Source: CBDBKE01 sp965218055 (lineage in GTDB: Bacteria > Acidobacteriota > Terriglobia > JAJPHL01 > JAPKYU01). Taken from it: a DNA stretch of 64,000 bases. The stretch spans positions 124,001 through 188,000 of the forward strand of contig CBDCKA010000001.1 of NCBI GenBank assembly GCA_965218055.1, in the 5' to 3' direction. The notes beneath the pieces are model-generated. The model was not told where the DNA came from. It worked only from the letters and a program-made list of their open reading frames with translations, and made no database searches. The translations under genes and the position numbers were made by a program. This document shows, in pieces, positions 45,389-54,511 of this stretch; positions within the stretch are counted from its first letter, which is position 1, and every line of letters starts with the position of its first letter.

Positions 45389-46150
45389 GTGCGCACGATC
45401 AAGCTGACGCTGGCCTATGACGGAACCGAATTCCACGGTTGGCAAGTCCAGCCGCGCGGGCCGACCATCCAGGCCACGCTGATGGAGGCCGTGGAACAGG
45501 TCACCGGCGCGCGCGTGCCGGTAGACGCCAGCGGGCGCACCGATGCCGGTGTCCACGCGCTGGGACAGGTGGCCAGTTTCCACACCGAGTGCACCATTCC
45601 GGTAGCCAGCCTGGTCAGGGCCCTCAACCGCCAGATCCCTCCCAGCATCCGGGTGCTGGAGGCCGAAGAGGCGCCTCCCGGCTTCCACGCCCGCTTCCAG
45701 GCGCGCGCCAAGACTTACCGTTACCGGCTGTACCGCGGCGAGGTCTGCCCGCCGCACCTATGGCGCTACGTCCATCATTTTCGTCACTCGCTGGACGAAG
45801 CGGCCATGACGGCGGCGGCTCTGCTGTTTGAAGGCACTCACGACTTCACTTCGATGACATCTTCCCAGGGCCGCGGCCGCAGGACTGCTGACGACGTCCC
45901 CGAGGGATCCAGGACCCGCACCATCTATCTGTCCAGGCTCGCGCGAGAGGGGGAGGAGTTGGTCTACACGGTGAGGGGGAGTGGCTTCCTTCATCACATG
46001 GTCCGCAACATGGTGGGCACGCTGCTGGAGGTCGGCAGGGGGCGGCTGGCCGCAGACCAGATTCCCGCGATTCTGGCTGCACAGCGCCGCACCAGGGCCG
46101 GACCCACCCTGCCCGGCAAGGGCCTCTGGCTGGTTTCGGTGGAATACTAG
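45389..46150 (+). CDS. truA: tRNA pseudouridine(38-40) synthase
   Basis: 253 residues from a GTG. It forms pseudouridine at positions 38-40 of the anticodon arm. The catalytic Asp52 is in DASGRTDAGVHALGQVASF. Other family marks are LAYDGTEFHGWQVQPRGPTI, RAKTYRYRLYRG, FEGTHDFTSM and VRGSGFLHHMVRNMVGTLLE. The length is normal. It follows pyrE on the same strand. Confidence 0.96.
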   Translation: MRTIKLTLAYDGTEFHGWQVQPRGPTIQATLMEAVEQVTGARVPVDASGRTDAGVHALGQVASFHTECTIPVASLVRALNRQIPPSIRVLEAEEAPPGFHARFQARAKTYRYRLYRGEVCPPHLWRYVHHFRHSLDEAAMTAAALLFEGTHDFTSMTSSQGRGRRTADDVPEGSRTRTIYLSRLAREGEELVYTVRGSGFLHHMVRNMVGTLLEVGRGRLAADQIPAILAAQRRTRAGPTLPGKGLWLVSVEY

Positions 46151-46318
46151 AACCCCTCACAGTTCCCTGGTAATTCGTATTCCGTCTCATGGACAATCCG
46201 CGCCCCGTCCCACCGCAAACTATGAGAGACTGAACAAGCCGTAGCGGCAGCCGTTGGCCAGTCACGACCGGCTACAGCGCCTTGAAGAGCGCCGCTACGG
46301 AGCGAAAGGAGAGCCTCG

Positions 46319-46609
46319 ATGGCCGTCAAACCCCGCACGAGCGTTGAGAATCCTCCGGTTGCGGAGCTGCTGACGACCCTGTCCAGCGGCCAGAAAGTCA
46401 AGCGCCGCACCTTGCGGATGCGCGCTTGCAATGAAAGGGACGCCAAGGACAAGCTCTGCTGTGGGCACCTGAAACGCTGGCACGGCTTCGGCGACGAGGT
46501 CAAGAGAGCCTTTGGCGAGAACGCTGAACTCTACCGCTGCGAACGCTGCAAGACGCTTTACCTGCCCAACCCTCGGGAGCCGTCTCGCACCGCCATACTT
46601 TCCTTCTAA
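46319..46609 (+). CDS. Small Cys-rich, probable zinc-ribbon protein
   Basis: 96 residues, basic at the N-terminus (GQKVKRRTLRMRACNERD), with Cys clusters KDKLCCGHLKRWHGFGD and LYRCERCKTLYLPNP. The CC-x-H ... CxxC spacing suggests one metal-binding knuckle. There is no signal peptide. A GAAAGGAGAGCCTCG ribosome region precedes ATG 46319. I know no function. It sits between truA and an M20 peptidase gene. Confidence 0.7.
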   Translation: MAVKPRTSVENPPVAELLTTLSSGQKVKRRTLRMRACNERDAKDKLCCGHLKRWHGFGDEVKRAFGENAELYRCERCKTLYLPNPREPSRTAILSF

Positions 46610-46714
46610 CTTCCGGCCTTCTAACTAAGTTCCGGCCCAAGTCTCTGCAGGCTGGCTCGCGCCCCGCATCTATACGGGCCGGCCTGAAAAATCCTGGCGA
46701 ATCGCTGTGCTACC

Positions 46715-47956
46715 ATGAGGGGCATGCCGGCGAGTTCAATTGCCGCTCTCACACCCGCGACGATCGAAGCGCTGGCCCGCAGCGCGATGGTGGCACGGGC
46801 CGTGGAGTTGATCGCACAGGAAGCCGATTGGATTACCGACCGGCAGGTCGAATTCACCTCGATCCCGGCCCCTACATTTGCCGAACAGGCGCGGGCCGAC
46901 TACTTCCTCCAGCAGTTCAGCGAACTGAAACTGGACCGCGTGCGGCGCGACGATGCCGGCAACGTGGTAGGCGAACTGTGGGGCACGGCACCGGCGCGGC
47001 AGCGGTATCTGCTGATGCTGAGTGCTCACCTGGACACGGTTTTTCGGCTCCGCGATCGAATCGAGGTCCACCGCCACAATGGGCGCATCTACGGCCCCGG
47101 AATCACCGACAACGGCGCCGGTTTGGCGGCCCTGCTGGGGGTGGCGCGCGTCTTGCGCCGCGCGAACCTGCGCCTGCGCGACGACCTGTTGTTGGTGGCC
47201 AATGTTGGCGAGGAAGGCGAAGGCAATCTGCACGGCATGCGCCACCTGCTTCAGCGGAAGGAAATCTGCCGGAAGGTGCGTTCCGTGCTGGTGCTGGACG
47301 GGGCCAGCGTGGAGCACATCACCGCCTACGGCTTGGGCAGCCAGCGCTTCCGCGTGACCGTTGAGGGCCCCGGCGGGCATAGCTGGAGTCACTTCGGATT
47401 GGCGAACCCGATCTACTCCCTGGGCACGGCGGTGGCCCGCTTCGCTCAAACTTTGGTCCCCAAGCATCCGCGCACCACCTTTAACGTGGGTGAAATCCAG
47501 GGAGGCACCAGCATCAACTCGGTCCCCTCGTCGGCCTTCATTAAGGTGGACATCCGTTCCGGTTTAATGGAGGAGATCCGGCGGCTGGCAGCCGTCCTGG
47601 AAAATGTGGTACGGGAGGCGGTGGAAGAGGAGAACCGGCGAGCGCAGAATGGCACGCTCACCTACGAGGTTCAGGATATTGGCGAACGCCCCGCGGCCGA
47701 GCTGCCGCAGAATGCTCGCATCCTGGAAGCGGTGAGGGCAGTGGACCGCTATCTGGGGATCCGCTCGCGTGTCGAGCGCTCCTCGACCGATGCGAATATC
47801 CCGCTGGCGCTGGGCATCGAGGCAGTTTCCCTGGGTGGGGGCGGGGAGGGCGGCGCGACCCACTCCCCTCAGGAATGGTACGACCCCACTCGCCGCCAAC
47901 TCGGGCTCGAGCGCATCCTGATGGTGCTGTGCGCCCTGGGCGGTGTTGACAGCTAG
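46715..47956 (+). CDS. M20-family metallopeptidase, cytoplasmic
   Basis: 413 residues with the di-zinc ligands of M20 enzymes: His105 and Asp107 in LSAHLDTVF, Asp132 in GITDNGAG, and Glu166-Glu167 in NVGEEGEG. The dimerisation domain begins near VEGPGGHSWSHFGLANP and includes HPRTTFNVGEIQGGTSINSV. It lacks a signal peptide, unlike its paralogue at 60037-61425, with which it shares these phrases. PepT-like or carnosine-type dipeptidases are possible. ATG 46724 is an alternative start. Confidence 0.92.
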   Translation: MRGMPASSIAALTPATIEALARSAMVARAVELIAQEADWITDRQVEFTSIPAPTFAEQARADYFLQQFSELKLDRVRRDDAGNVVGELWGTAPARQRYLLMLSAHLDTVFRLRDRIEVHRHNGRIYGPGITDNGAGLAALLGVARVLRRANLRLRDDLLLVANVGEEGEGNLHGMRHLLQRKEICRKVRSVLVLDGASVEHITAYGLGSQRFRVTVEGPGGHSWSHFGLANPIYSLGTAVARFAQTLVPKHPRTTFNVGEIQGGTSINSVPSSAFIKVDIRSGLMEEIRRLAAVLENVVREAVEEENRRAQNGTLTYEVQDIGERPAAELPQNARILEAVRAVDRYLGIRSRVERSSTDANIPLALGIEAVSLGGGGEGGATHSPQEWYDPTRRQLGLERILMVLCALGGVDS

Positions 47957-48038
47957 TGTCGCGTCCCGAATTCGATGACAGCGAAACCACTTTGGATGAC
48001 AGTGAAACCGCCGGCTTCCGCCGAGCATCCCTATCTAG

Positions 48039-48047
48039 TGGTATAAT
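48039..48047 (+). promoter_or_regulatory. Extended -10 promoter element before htrA
   Basis: TGGTATAAT lies 46 bp upstream of the HtrA start, with no obvious -35. It is identical to the element before tRNA-Leu. Confidence 0.5.
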
Positions 48048-48092
48048 GCAACTGAGATTCGGTCTGTGTCTTGTTGAGAGGAGCACGCTCCG

Positions 48093-49655
48093 ATGAACTC
48101 CAGGTTGGACAAAGTGGTAGCCGGACTACGCCGGCAAAAGTGGGTCTCGCTGGCCCTGGTTTTAGTGACCCTGGCGGTGGGCATCGCCATTGGGACCGTC
48201 GTGACCCGAACGGTGGGCGCCCTGGACCGCTCGGTGGCTCCGGGAGCCAGTCCCCTGTCAATCCCGGAGCCGGCCCAGCTCTCTTCGGCCTTTGTGCAGA
48301 TTTCCAAGGCAGCCCGGCCCTCGGTGGTTAACATCAACACATCGTCCACCGTGAAGCCGCCGGCGTCCCGACGGCGTCGCAGCCCTCGGCAGGGCGAGCG
48401 ACAGGACCCGTTTGAGGAGTTCTTCGAGCGATTCTTTGAAGGGCCCGGCCCCGGAGGGGGCATCCAGCAGCGCAGCCTGGGCTCCGGGATCGTGGTGGAT
48501 CGAAATGGCTTCATCCTCACAAACCGGCACGTGGTGGAGAAGGCGGATCGCATCCAAGTGAAATTGATCGACGATCCAAAGCAGTACGAAGCCAAGGTGA
48601 TTGGATCGGACCAAGAGACCGATCTCGCCGTCATCAAGATCGACGCCAAGACGTCGCTGACGCCGGCCAAGATGGGCAACTCCGACGGCATCGACGTCGG
48701 CGACTGGGTGCTGGCCATTGGCAGCCCGTTCAGCCTGGAACAGACTGTGACCGCGGGCATCATCAGCGCCAAGAACCGCGACCTCGTTGGAGCCCAACAG
48801 TTTCAGCACTTCTTGCAGACCGACGCGGCCATCAACCCCGGCAACAGCGGCGGCCCGCTGGTGAATATGTCGGGCGAGGTGATCGGGGTGAACACGGCTA
48901 TCGCCACCAGCCGCGGCACCTACGAGGGCGTGGGCTTTGCCCTGCCCTCCAACACGGCCGTCTACGTTTACAACCAAATCATCAAGCACGGGCGCGTGCC
49001 GCGCGGCTCCATCGGCGTGGAGTTCCAGGGCCGGAGCTCAGAGAACGAAGCGCTGCTGCGCAGTTTCGGTGTTAAGGATGGCGTGATCATTAATCACGTG
49101 CTTCCCGGCTCCCCGGCCGATCAAGGCGGGCTGAAGTCCGGCGACGTGATCGTTGGGGTGGACGACACCCCGATCCGCTCCGGCAACGAACTGGTCGCCA
49201 AGATTTCAGAAACCCCCGTTGGAGAGAAAGTCCGCGTCAACTACGTCCGCGACGGCAAGAAAAAGCAAACCACCATCACGATCGCCGAGCGCACCGAAGT
49301 CTTCCGGGAGTTGTTGGGCCTGGAAAAAGAGGAGGCCCAGCCGGAAGAGCCCACCGAGGCCAAGTTCGGTCTGACGTTGCAGAACCTCACCCCGCAGCTG
49401 GCCAGCCGGCTCAGACTCAGCGACGAGGAAGGTGTGCTGGTGACCCAGGTGGATCCGGGCAGCTTCGCCGAAGACGTGGGCTTGCTTCGCGCCGACCTGA
49501 TCGTCGAGCTGCAGCGGGAGCCCACTAGTTCGGTCGAGGATGTACGCCGCATTCAGCGCGGTTTAGGCTCTGGAGACGATGTTGTCTTTAAGGTGCGCCG
49601 ACGCAGAGGGCGCAGCCGGCTACAAACGCTCTTTCTAGCGGGCACGCTGCCCTAG
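48093..49655 (+). CDS. htrA: HtrA/DegP-type periplasmic serine protease with two PDZ domains
   Basis: 520 residues. One N-terminal membrane segment (WVSLALVLVTLAVGIAIGTV) anchors or exports it. The trypsin-like domain carries His146 (ILTNRHVV), Asp177 (ETDLAVIKID) and Ser252 (INPGNSGGPLVN). PDZ1 spans about 300-385 (VKDGVIINHVLPGSPADQGG) and PDZ2 about 415-510 (VLVTQVDPGSFAEDVGLLRA). It degrades or refolds damaged envelope proteins. A charged insert (SRRRRSPRQGERQDPFEEFF) precedes the catalytic domain, as in DegP-like proteins with an LA loop. Confidence 0.96.
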   Translation: MNSRLDKVVAGLRRQKWVSLALVLVTLAVGIAIGTVVTRTVGALDRSVAPGASPLSIPEPAQLSSAFVQISKAARPSVVNINTSSTVKPPASRRRRSPRQGERQDPFEEFFERFFEGPGPGGGIQQRSLGSGIVVDRNGFILTNRHVVEKADRIQVKLIDDPKQYEAKVIGSDQETDLAVIKIDAKTSLTPAKMGNSDGIDVGDWVLAIGSPFSLEQTVTAGIISAKNRDLVGAQQFQHFLQTDAAINPGNSGGPLVNMSGEVIGVNTAIATSRGTYEGVGFALPSNTAVYVYNQIIKHGRVPRGSIGVEFQGRSSENEALLRSFGVKDGVIINHVLPGSPADQGGLKSGDVIVGVDDTPIRSGNELVAKISETPVGEKVRVNYVRDGKKKQTTITIAERTEVFRELLGLEKEEAQPEEPTEAKFGLTLQNLTPQLASRLRLSDEEGVLVTQVDPGSFAEDVGLLRADLIVELQREPTSSVEDVRRIQRGLGSGDDVVFKVRRRRGRSRLQTLFLAGTLP

Positions 49656-49757
49656 CGGGGTCCTTCAGTGCCCGGGCACTCGGTTCCCTCGTGAGAATAT
49701 TCCGCCGGTGCGGCGGGCCAATACAAGGCACCCACCGCAAGGTTGCGGTTGGCAGCT

Positions 49758-50222
49758 ATGCCTCGTAAGGCTGTCCGCTACTTCGTCGCCATCCTAGCCA
49801 GTTTGGTGCTGGCCGCCAGCACCTTTGCTTTTCCAGTCTCGCGGGCCAACCCCTCGCCGGAAAAGAAGGTTTCCAGCAGCAGCAAGAAAACCTCGGTTGC
49901 CAAGAAAAAGCGTCCCCGCCGGAGAACTAAGAGGCGCAGTGTCCGACGGCGGCGCCGGCGGGCGGTCCGCGGCCAGAGGGCGCCGACAGCCCAGCGCTTT
50001 CGCGAAATTCAGCAATCGCTCGCTCGCAGCGGTCATTACAACGGAAAGCCGACCGGCAAGCTCGACCTTCACACAGTCGCCGCCCTGGCAGACTTTCAGC
50101 AGGCCCAGAGCCTGACGAAGACCGGCAAGCTGAACGCCCTGACGTTGAAGAAACTCGAGCTGTACGGATTGCCGCCGAACTCCCGCGCCTCCGCCGCGCC
50201 ACCCACGCGAGCGGATCCCTAG
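49758..50222 (+). CDS. Exported peptidoglycan-binding-domain protein
   Basis: 154 residues from ATG 49758 (MPRKAVRYFVAILASLVLAA). The TTG at 49743 is less likely. After the signal peptide comes a very basic linker (KKKRPRRRTKRRSVRRRRRR) and then one PG_binding_1 domain (REIQQSLARSGHYNGKPTGK + LDLHTVAALADFQQAQSL). It should bind cell-wall glycans through the domain, while the Arg/Lys linker could hold acidic polymers. It has no catalytic domain. Confidence 0.85.
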   Translation: MPRKAVRYFVAILASLVLAASTFAFPVSRANPSPEKKVSSSSKKTSVAKKKRPRRRTKRRSVRRRRRRAVRGQRAPTAQRFREIQQSLARSGHYNGKPTGKLDLHTVAALADFQQAQSLTKTGKLNALTLKKLELYGLPPNSRASAAPPTRADP

Positions 50223-50337
50223 CCCCGGCTCGCCCCGGCGACCGCTGCCCATGCGATGGCACGGCCCGGCGCGTCGTCTCCGCATCCTTTGCTCTCAGCC
50301 ACTTTCACGGGTATGCTATCTCCCACGCAAAAAGTCC

Positions 50338-51141
50338 ATGAACTACTTGATCTTCGACATTGAGACGTATCCCGACAAGCCCTTGGTGGAGGCGGTGTAC
50401 GGCCACAGCTACGCCAGCGTGAAGGAGCAATCGTCCCGGCTGCTGCACCCGTTGTTCCACGTCCCCATCGTGATCGGCGGGCTGGTTTGCGACGAGAACC
50501 TGCGCATCCGCAGTTTCGGCGCCATGTCCGGCGGCCCGGACAAGGAACGCGAAACCCTGCAATTTTTCTGGGAAACGTTCGAGCGCTACGGCGGCGGCCG
50601 ACGCAACCCGCGGCAAGGGGTGGGTCCCGAATGCGCGTTGATCACCTTCAACGGGCGCAGCTTCGACCTGCCGGTGATCGAGCATCGCTCGATGCGGTAC
50701 AACCTGGGCTCGGCCGACTACTTCAGCGCCCGGGACAAGTTCAACAATTACCGCTACCGCTACGCCCCGGAGTTCCACTTCGACATCCTCGAGTTCCTCA
50801 CCAACTTTGGAGCCGCGCCCAAAGCCTCCCTGGACGCGGTAGCCAAGCTGATCGGGCTGCCCGGCAAGACCGAGATGGACGGCGCCGAGGTGGAAGGGGA
50901 ATACGAACAGGGGAATCTGGCTGGCATTGCCGAATACTGCATGGCCGACGTGGCCCTGACCTATTTCATTTTTCTGCAATGCCAGCGCATGCGCGGCCTG
51001 CTGCGTCCTGATCCGGATGCCGCCTGCACCGAGGCGCTGGAATATTTCCGAGCTCAACTGGGGGCGCGGCCTTTCCTGAGCGAATTCGTGCGGGCTCTGG
51101 AAGGGCGCCTGGGGACGCCTGCTCAACCGCCGCCTGCTTAA
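50338..51141 (+). CDS. Predicted 3'-5' exonuclease (DEDDy, PolB-related)
   Basis: 267 residues from ATG 50338. The exonuclease motifs are Asp7/Glu9 in LIFDIETYPD, LITFNGRSFDLPVIEHRS (motif II), and near 200 GIAEYCMADVALTYFIF (motif III). FHFDILEFLTNFGAAPKASL matches the family described as 3'-5' exonuclease related to the proofreading domain of DNA polymerase B. It stands alone with no polymerase part and probably trims DNA or RNA 3' ends. Confidence 0.88.
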   Translation: MNYLIFDIETYPDKPLVEAVYGHSYASVKEQSSRLLHPLFHVPIVIGGLVCDENLRIRSFGAMSGGPDKERETLQFFWETFERYGGGRRNPRQGVGPECALITFNGRSFDLPVIEHRSMRYNLGSADYFSARDKFNNYRYRYAPEFHFDILEFLTNFGAAPKASLDAVAKLIGLPGKTEMDGAEVEGEYEQGNLAGIAEYCMADVALTYFIFLQCQRMRGLLRPDPDAACTEALEYFRAQLGARPFLSEFVRALEGRLGTPAQPPPA

Positions 51142-51345
51142 CGATAGAACTGGCAACTGTTTCGCAGCCGCGTTCCAGGTGGATTGCGCCCGGCGAATGG
51201 GACTGCTTTGCGGCCTGGATTGCGACAATCATTGTTGCCCGTCCGCGGCTCGGAACCCGCATTTTTTCAAGGAATTGCAAGAAATTTGACGTCCGCCAGC
51301 GGCGTCCGAGACGCACGAACAGGCTGGACTTTTCCAGCCGGAGCG

Positions 51346-51351
51346 TATACT
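51346..51351 (+). promoter_or_regulatory. Possible -10 box TATACT
   Basis: The 304-bp gap before the PilZ/coiled-coil gene contains TATACT about 95 bp upstream of its start, with TGGACT at 15-bp spacing as a weak -35. Nothing else stands out in the gap. Confidence 0.3.
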
Positions 51352-51445
51352 TTATTGGCCCCCCTGAATCCAGCCTTGTCGCGTGCCGCGATGAGGCCCA
51401 GGCTCGTAGTGGGCCGAGCTGGAGCGGCACGCTGGATCGCAGCTT

Positions 51446-54400
51446 ATGAAGACTACTGACATCCGCAAGCCCAATGGTCACCGCCGGCGCAGTCCGCGCC
51501 TGCCTCGCGTAGTGGAGGTGGAAATCGCGGGCCGGGGAGCCGACGGCAAGGTTCTGGTGGAATCCACCTCTACGTGCGACATCAGCCGGCATGGCGCCAG
51601 GCTCACTGCTCGGACCCCGTTTCCTCGCAGTGCGCCGCTGGCCATTCGCCGATCCGGAGGCAAGCCTGCTCTGGCCCGGGTGGTTTCGGTGACGTCGTGC
51701 TCCGAACCTGGCCTACAGCAGCTCGGAGTGGGATTCGTGGAGGACGAAAGCTACTGGGAGCACGAATTCCCTCCCGACTGGCGAGACAAGGATGGTCCAG
51801 CGGTGGAAGACGAAAAGCCAGCCGAGGAACCTGCCACGGCGCACCAGCGCGTTCATGCGCTGGACGAATCGCTGGAGAGAGTCCTGCAAAAAGGCGACAC
51901 GATTCGCGCACAGGCCGAGACGATGCTCCGGGAGTTTGCCGAACAAATGGAAGCCGCGCGGCGGCAAGGCGCCAGCTCGCTGGCGCCCCAACTGGACTTG
52001 CTGGCTGCCCGAAAAAACATCGCCAGGGAGGAGCTTGCTGAGCAGGCGCGGGCCGTAGCGGAAGCCATCCGCGCCCAGGAGGAACGCGCCGGTGCCTCCT
52101 TGGTCCGGCAGGCGACCGGGACGGAGGAAAAGATTGGGAACCTGGCCCGGCAATTCGAGGCCGCCATGCAGGCGGCCCTGGAGAAATATCAACGGACGCT
52201 GCCACAGGAAGCCCGCAAGGGCCAGGAAATAGTGGCGAGGGCGACCGCCAGCCTAGAAGCGTACCAGAAGGAGGTGGCCGAACTGGAAGCGCACGTGGCC
52301 GGCTGGCGCGAGCAAATGGCAGCCAGTCTGAACAGCCTGCGGCAGGACGCGGAGCGGCTCACTCACAGAAGCCGTGGCGAAATGCACGGGGCCTCCTTGA
52401 CCAGCATCCAGGAATTCCGAAAACTGACACCACAACTCGTCGACGAGGCGTCCCGCTCGTTCGCCACGGTACTGGGCGAGCAGAAAAGCGCGGCGACCCG
52501 CTGGGTTGCCCAGTCGCTGGAGACTGCCCGGGCTAATTTCACCGAGCTGCAAAACGCCTCGCGGGCGGCGCTGGCCGAGCACGCGGGGCAGGGGTTGGAG
52601 AAGTTCAAGACGTCCCTCCAGGAGCGCTCGCGGGAGGCCAAGGAGGCCGGCTCCGCCGAGGCCGCGGCAGTCGAAGCGCGCCTGCAGCGGGTACGTGCCT
52701 CCCTGCGAGAATTGGCAAAGTGGTCGGAACGGGCAATCTCCAGTACCCAGGAAAAGTTGTCGGCGACGACAGGCCAGGCCGAAACCCAGTTGCGGGAGAC
52801 CGCCCAGCTCCGCGTTCGCGAGCTGGGCGAAGCTTCGGCACAGGCATTCGAATGCCTCGAGCGGCAGGCCGAATCACTCAAGACCGGTGCCGCTGAAGCC
52901 ACCCGCCAGCTCGATGAGCAGGCGCGCGACCTGCAGCAGACGCGTCTCACCCTGGACCGGAGCGCCGAGCAAAAGCGGGAAGCGCTCGACGCGCTGTTCG
53001 GTTCACTGACGAGCCGCTATGACCAGCGGAAGGAGGCCCTGGACCAACTCCTGGAAATCCTGGAAAAAGGCCGCACCGAGTTGCGCGCCAACATGGATTC
53101 GCTGCGGACCTGCACGGAGGAGAACCAGGCGCAGATAGAACGCTTCGCCGCCGGGCAAGAAGCATCACTGAAATCCAGGACGCTGGAGCTGGAGCAGAAA
53201 CTGCGGGCCGACGCCATGGCGCTGGAAAAGGCACTGCAGGAGCGCGCCGCGAGGCCGCTCGAATCCCTCCGCAACGCCTTCTCAGCCGGACTGGAACAGG
53301 CGGCCGCTCATGCACAGCAGAGATTCAGCCAGGCACTGGCCGCGGAAATGGAAAAAGCCGGCCCGCGCGTCGCGGAACTGGCCTCGACCCTGGATCGCCA
53401 CGCCGAAGAGCGTAACAAGGAGCTGGGAGCGGTGGCGGCCGTTCATGCGCAGCGGCTGCACCAAGCGCGTCAGGAACTGGACGCCAGCGCGCAGGCTGGC
53501 GTCGAGCACCTGGCCCAGCATGCTGCGGACGCCGAGCACGCTGTCCAGCAAGCCGCCCGGGACGCCGTGGGCGCGGTCGCCGACTGTCAGGCGAAAGCTG
53601 CGACTGCCGGCGGAGAGATCCTGGACGCCATTCAGCAGACTCGCGCTTCCGTGACACGGGAGGGGGCCGAGATGGAAAACCAAGCTCGACAGAGGCGCCA
53701 GCGGCTGGAGACGCAATTTGCCGGATTGTCCTCAGCCCTGGAGGATAAACGCGCAAGCCTGATTGCCTTCTATTCCTCTGCAGACCAGACCAAGGCAGAA
53801 CTGGCGCTGTCTGTGGCCGCAGCTGAGCGGCGGATGGAAGACGCCCGCACGGCCTTGGACGAGGCGCATCAGGAAATGCAGGCTGTGCTGGACAGGCGCA
53901 CCGAGGCCCTCACCGGTCGGCTCCATCAGAAACTGGAAGAGCTGTTGAAAGCGGGCCACCAGGAGATTGGGGCCATGGGCGAGGCTGCCCAGGAGGTTTT
54001 CCAGGCACGGATCCGCTCTGCGTTGGACCGCACGCTGGAGGAAGCCGAACGCCGCCTGGAGCAGGCGGGCGGTAGCCGGACCACAAACCTCGAGCGCTCG
54101 GTCGAAACTCTCCGCGGTGGCTACGAGCAGCGCTTGCGGCATCTGGCGAAGGAGCACGAGCAAGCTTGCCAAAAGCAGACGCAGATGCTCAAGGATTCCG
54201 TGGCCGAGGCGGCCAGCTCGCTCCGCGAGCAGGCGCAACAGATGAGCCGCACCGCCATCGAGCGGGTGCGCGAGGCGCATGAGATGCTGTTGCGGGAGAC
54301 TCCTGCACGCGTAGCTCAGGCGGAGGTGGCCTTCCGGCAGAGCCTGGAGCGAATCCTCGAGCAGGCTCGCGAAGAAACTTCGACTCTGGAGACTCTTTGC

Positions 54401-54502
54401 TCCCAGTGGGTGGGGCGGAGTGAGCTGGAACTGCGCCGCCGCCTTTATGAGGCCCAGCAGAAGCCGATACCGCCAGGCAAGGCGGAAGCGGAAAGCGCGT
54501 AG
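51446..54502 (+). CDS. PilZ domain plus long coiled-coil protein (1018 residues)
   Basis: Residues about 12-110 form a PilZ domain: RRRSPRLPRVVEVEIAGRG, STCDISRHGARLTARTPF and QQLGVGFVEDESYWE. The expected RxxxR and D/N-x-S-xxG motifs for cyclic di-GMP are present in outline. The remaining 850 residues or so are uninterrupted, Ala/Glu/Gln/Arg-rich coiled coil without membrane segments. It is a cytoplasmic filament-like protein that might change shape or partners with cyclic di-GMP. It lies 9 bp from the convergent end of rmuC. Confidence 0.88.
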   Translation: MKTTDIRKPNGHRRRSPRLPRVVEVEIAGRGADGKVLVESTSTCDISRHGARLTARTPFPRSAPLAIRRSGGKPALARVVSVTSCSEPGLQQLGVGFVEDESYWEHEFPPDWRDKDGPAVEDEKPAEEPATAHQRVHALDESLERVLQKGDTIRAQAETMLREFAEQMEAARRQGASSLAPQLDLLAARKNIAREELAEQARAVAEAIRAQEERAGASLVRQATGTEEKIGNLARQFEAAMQAALEKYQRTLPQEARKGQEIVARATASLEAYQKEVAELEAHVAGWREQMAASLNSLRQDAERLTHRSRGEMHGASLTSIQEFRKLTPQLVDEASRSFATVLGEQKSAATRWVAQSLETARANFTELQNASRAALAEHAGQGLEKFKTSLQERSREAKEAGSAEAAAVEARLQRVRASLRELAKWSERAISSTQEKLSATTGQAETQLRETAQLRVRELGEASAQAFECLERQAESLKTGAAEATRQLDEQARDLQQTRLTLDRSAEQKREALDALFGSLTSRYDQRKEALDQLLEILEKGRTELRANMDSLRTCTEENQAQIERFAAGQEASLKSRTLELEQKLRADAMALEKALQERAARPLESLRNAFSAGLEQAAAHAQQRFSQALAAEMEKAGPRVAELASTLDRHAEERNKELGAVAAVHAQRLHQARQELDASAQAGVEHLAQHAADAEHAVQQAARDAVGAVADCQAKAATAGGEILDAIQQTRASVTREGAEMENQARQRRQRLETQFAGLSSALEDKRASLIAFYSSADQTKAELALSVAAAERRMEDARTALDEAHQEMQAVLDRRTEALTGRLHQKLEELLKAGHQEIGAMGEAAQEVFQARIRSALDRTLEEAERRLEQAGGSRTTNLERSVETLRGGYEQRLRHLAKEHEQACQKQTQMLKDSVAEAASSLREQAQQMSRTAIERVREAHEMLLRETPARVAQAEVAFRQSLERILEQAREETSTLETLCSQWVGRSELELRRRLYEAQQKPIPPGKAEAESA

Positions 54503-54511
54503 ATGCCGTAG

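Noticed and set aside
49667..49680. Perfect palindrome AGTGCCCGGGCACT after htrA as a terminator
   Set aside because: No T-run follows, so a rho-independent terminator is not supported. It may still fold in RNA.
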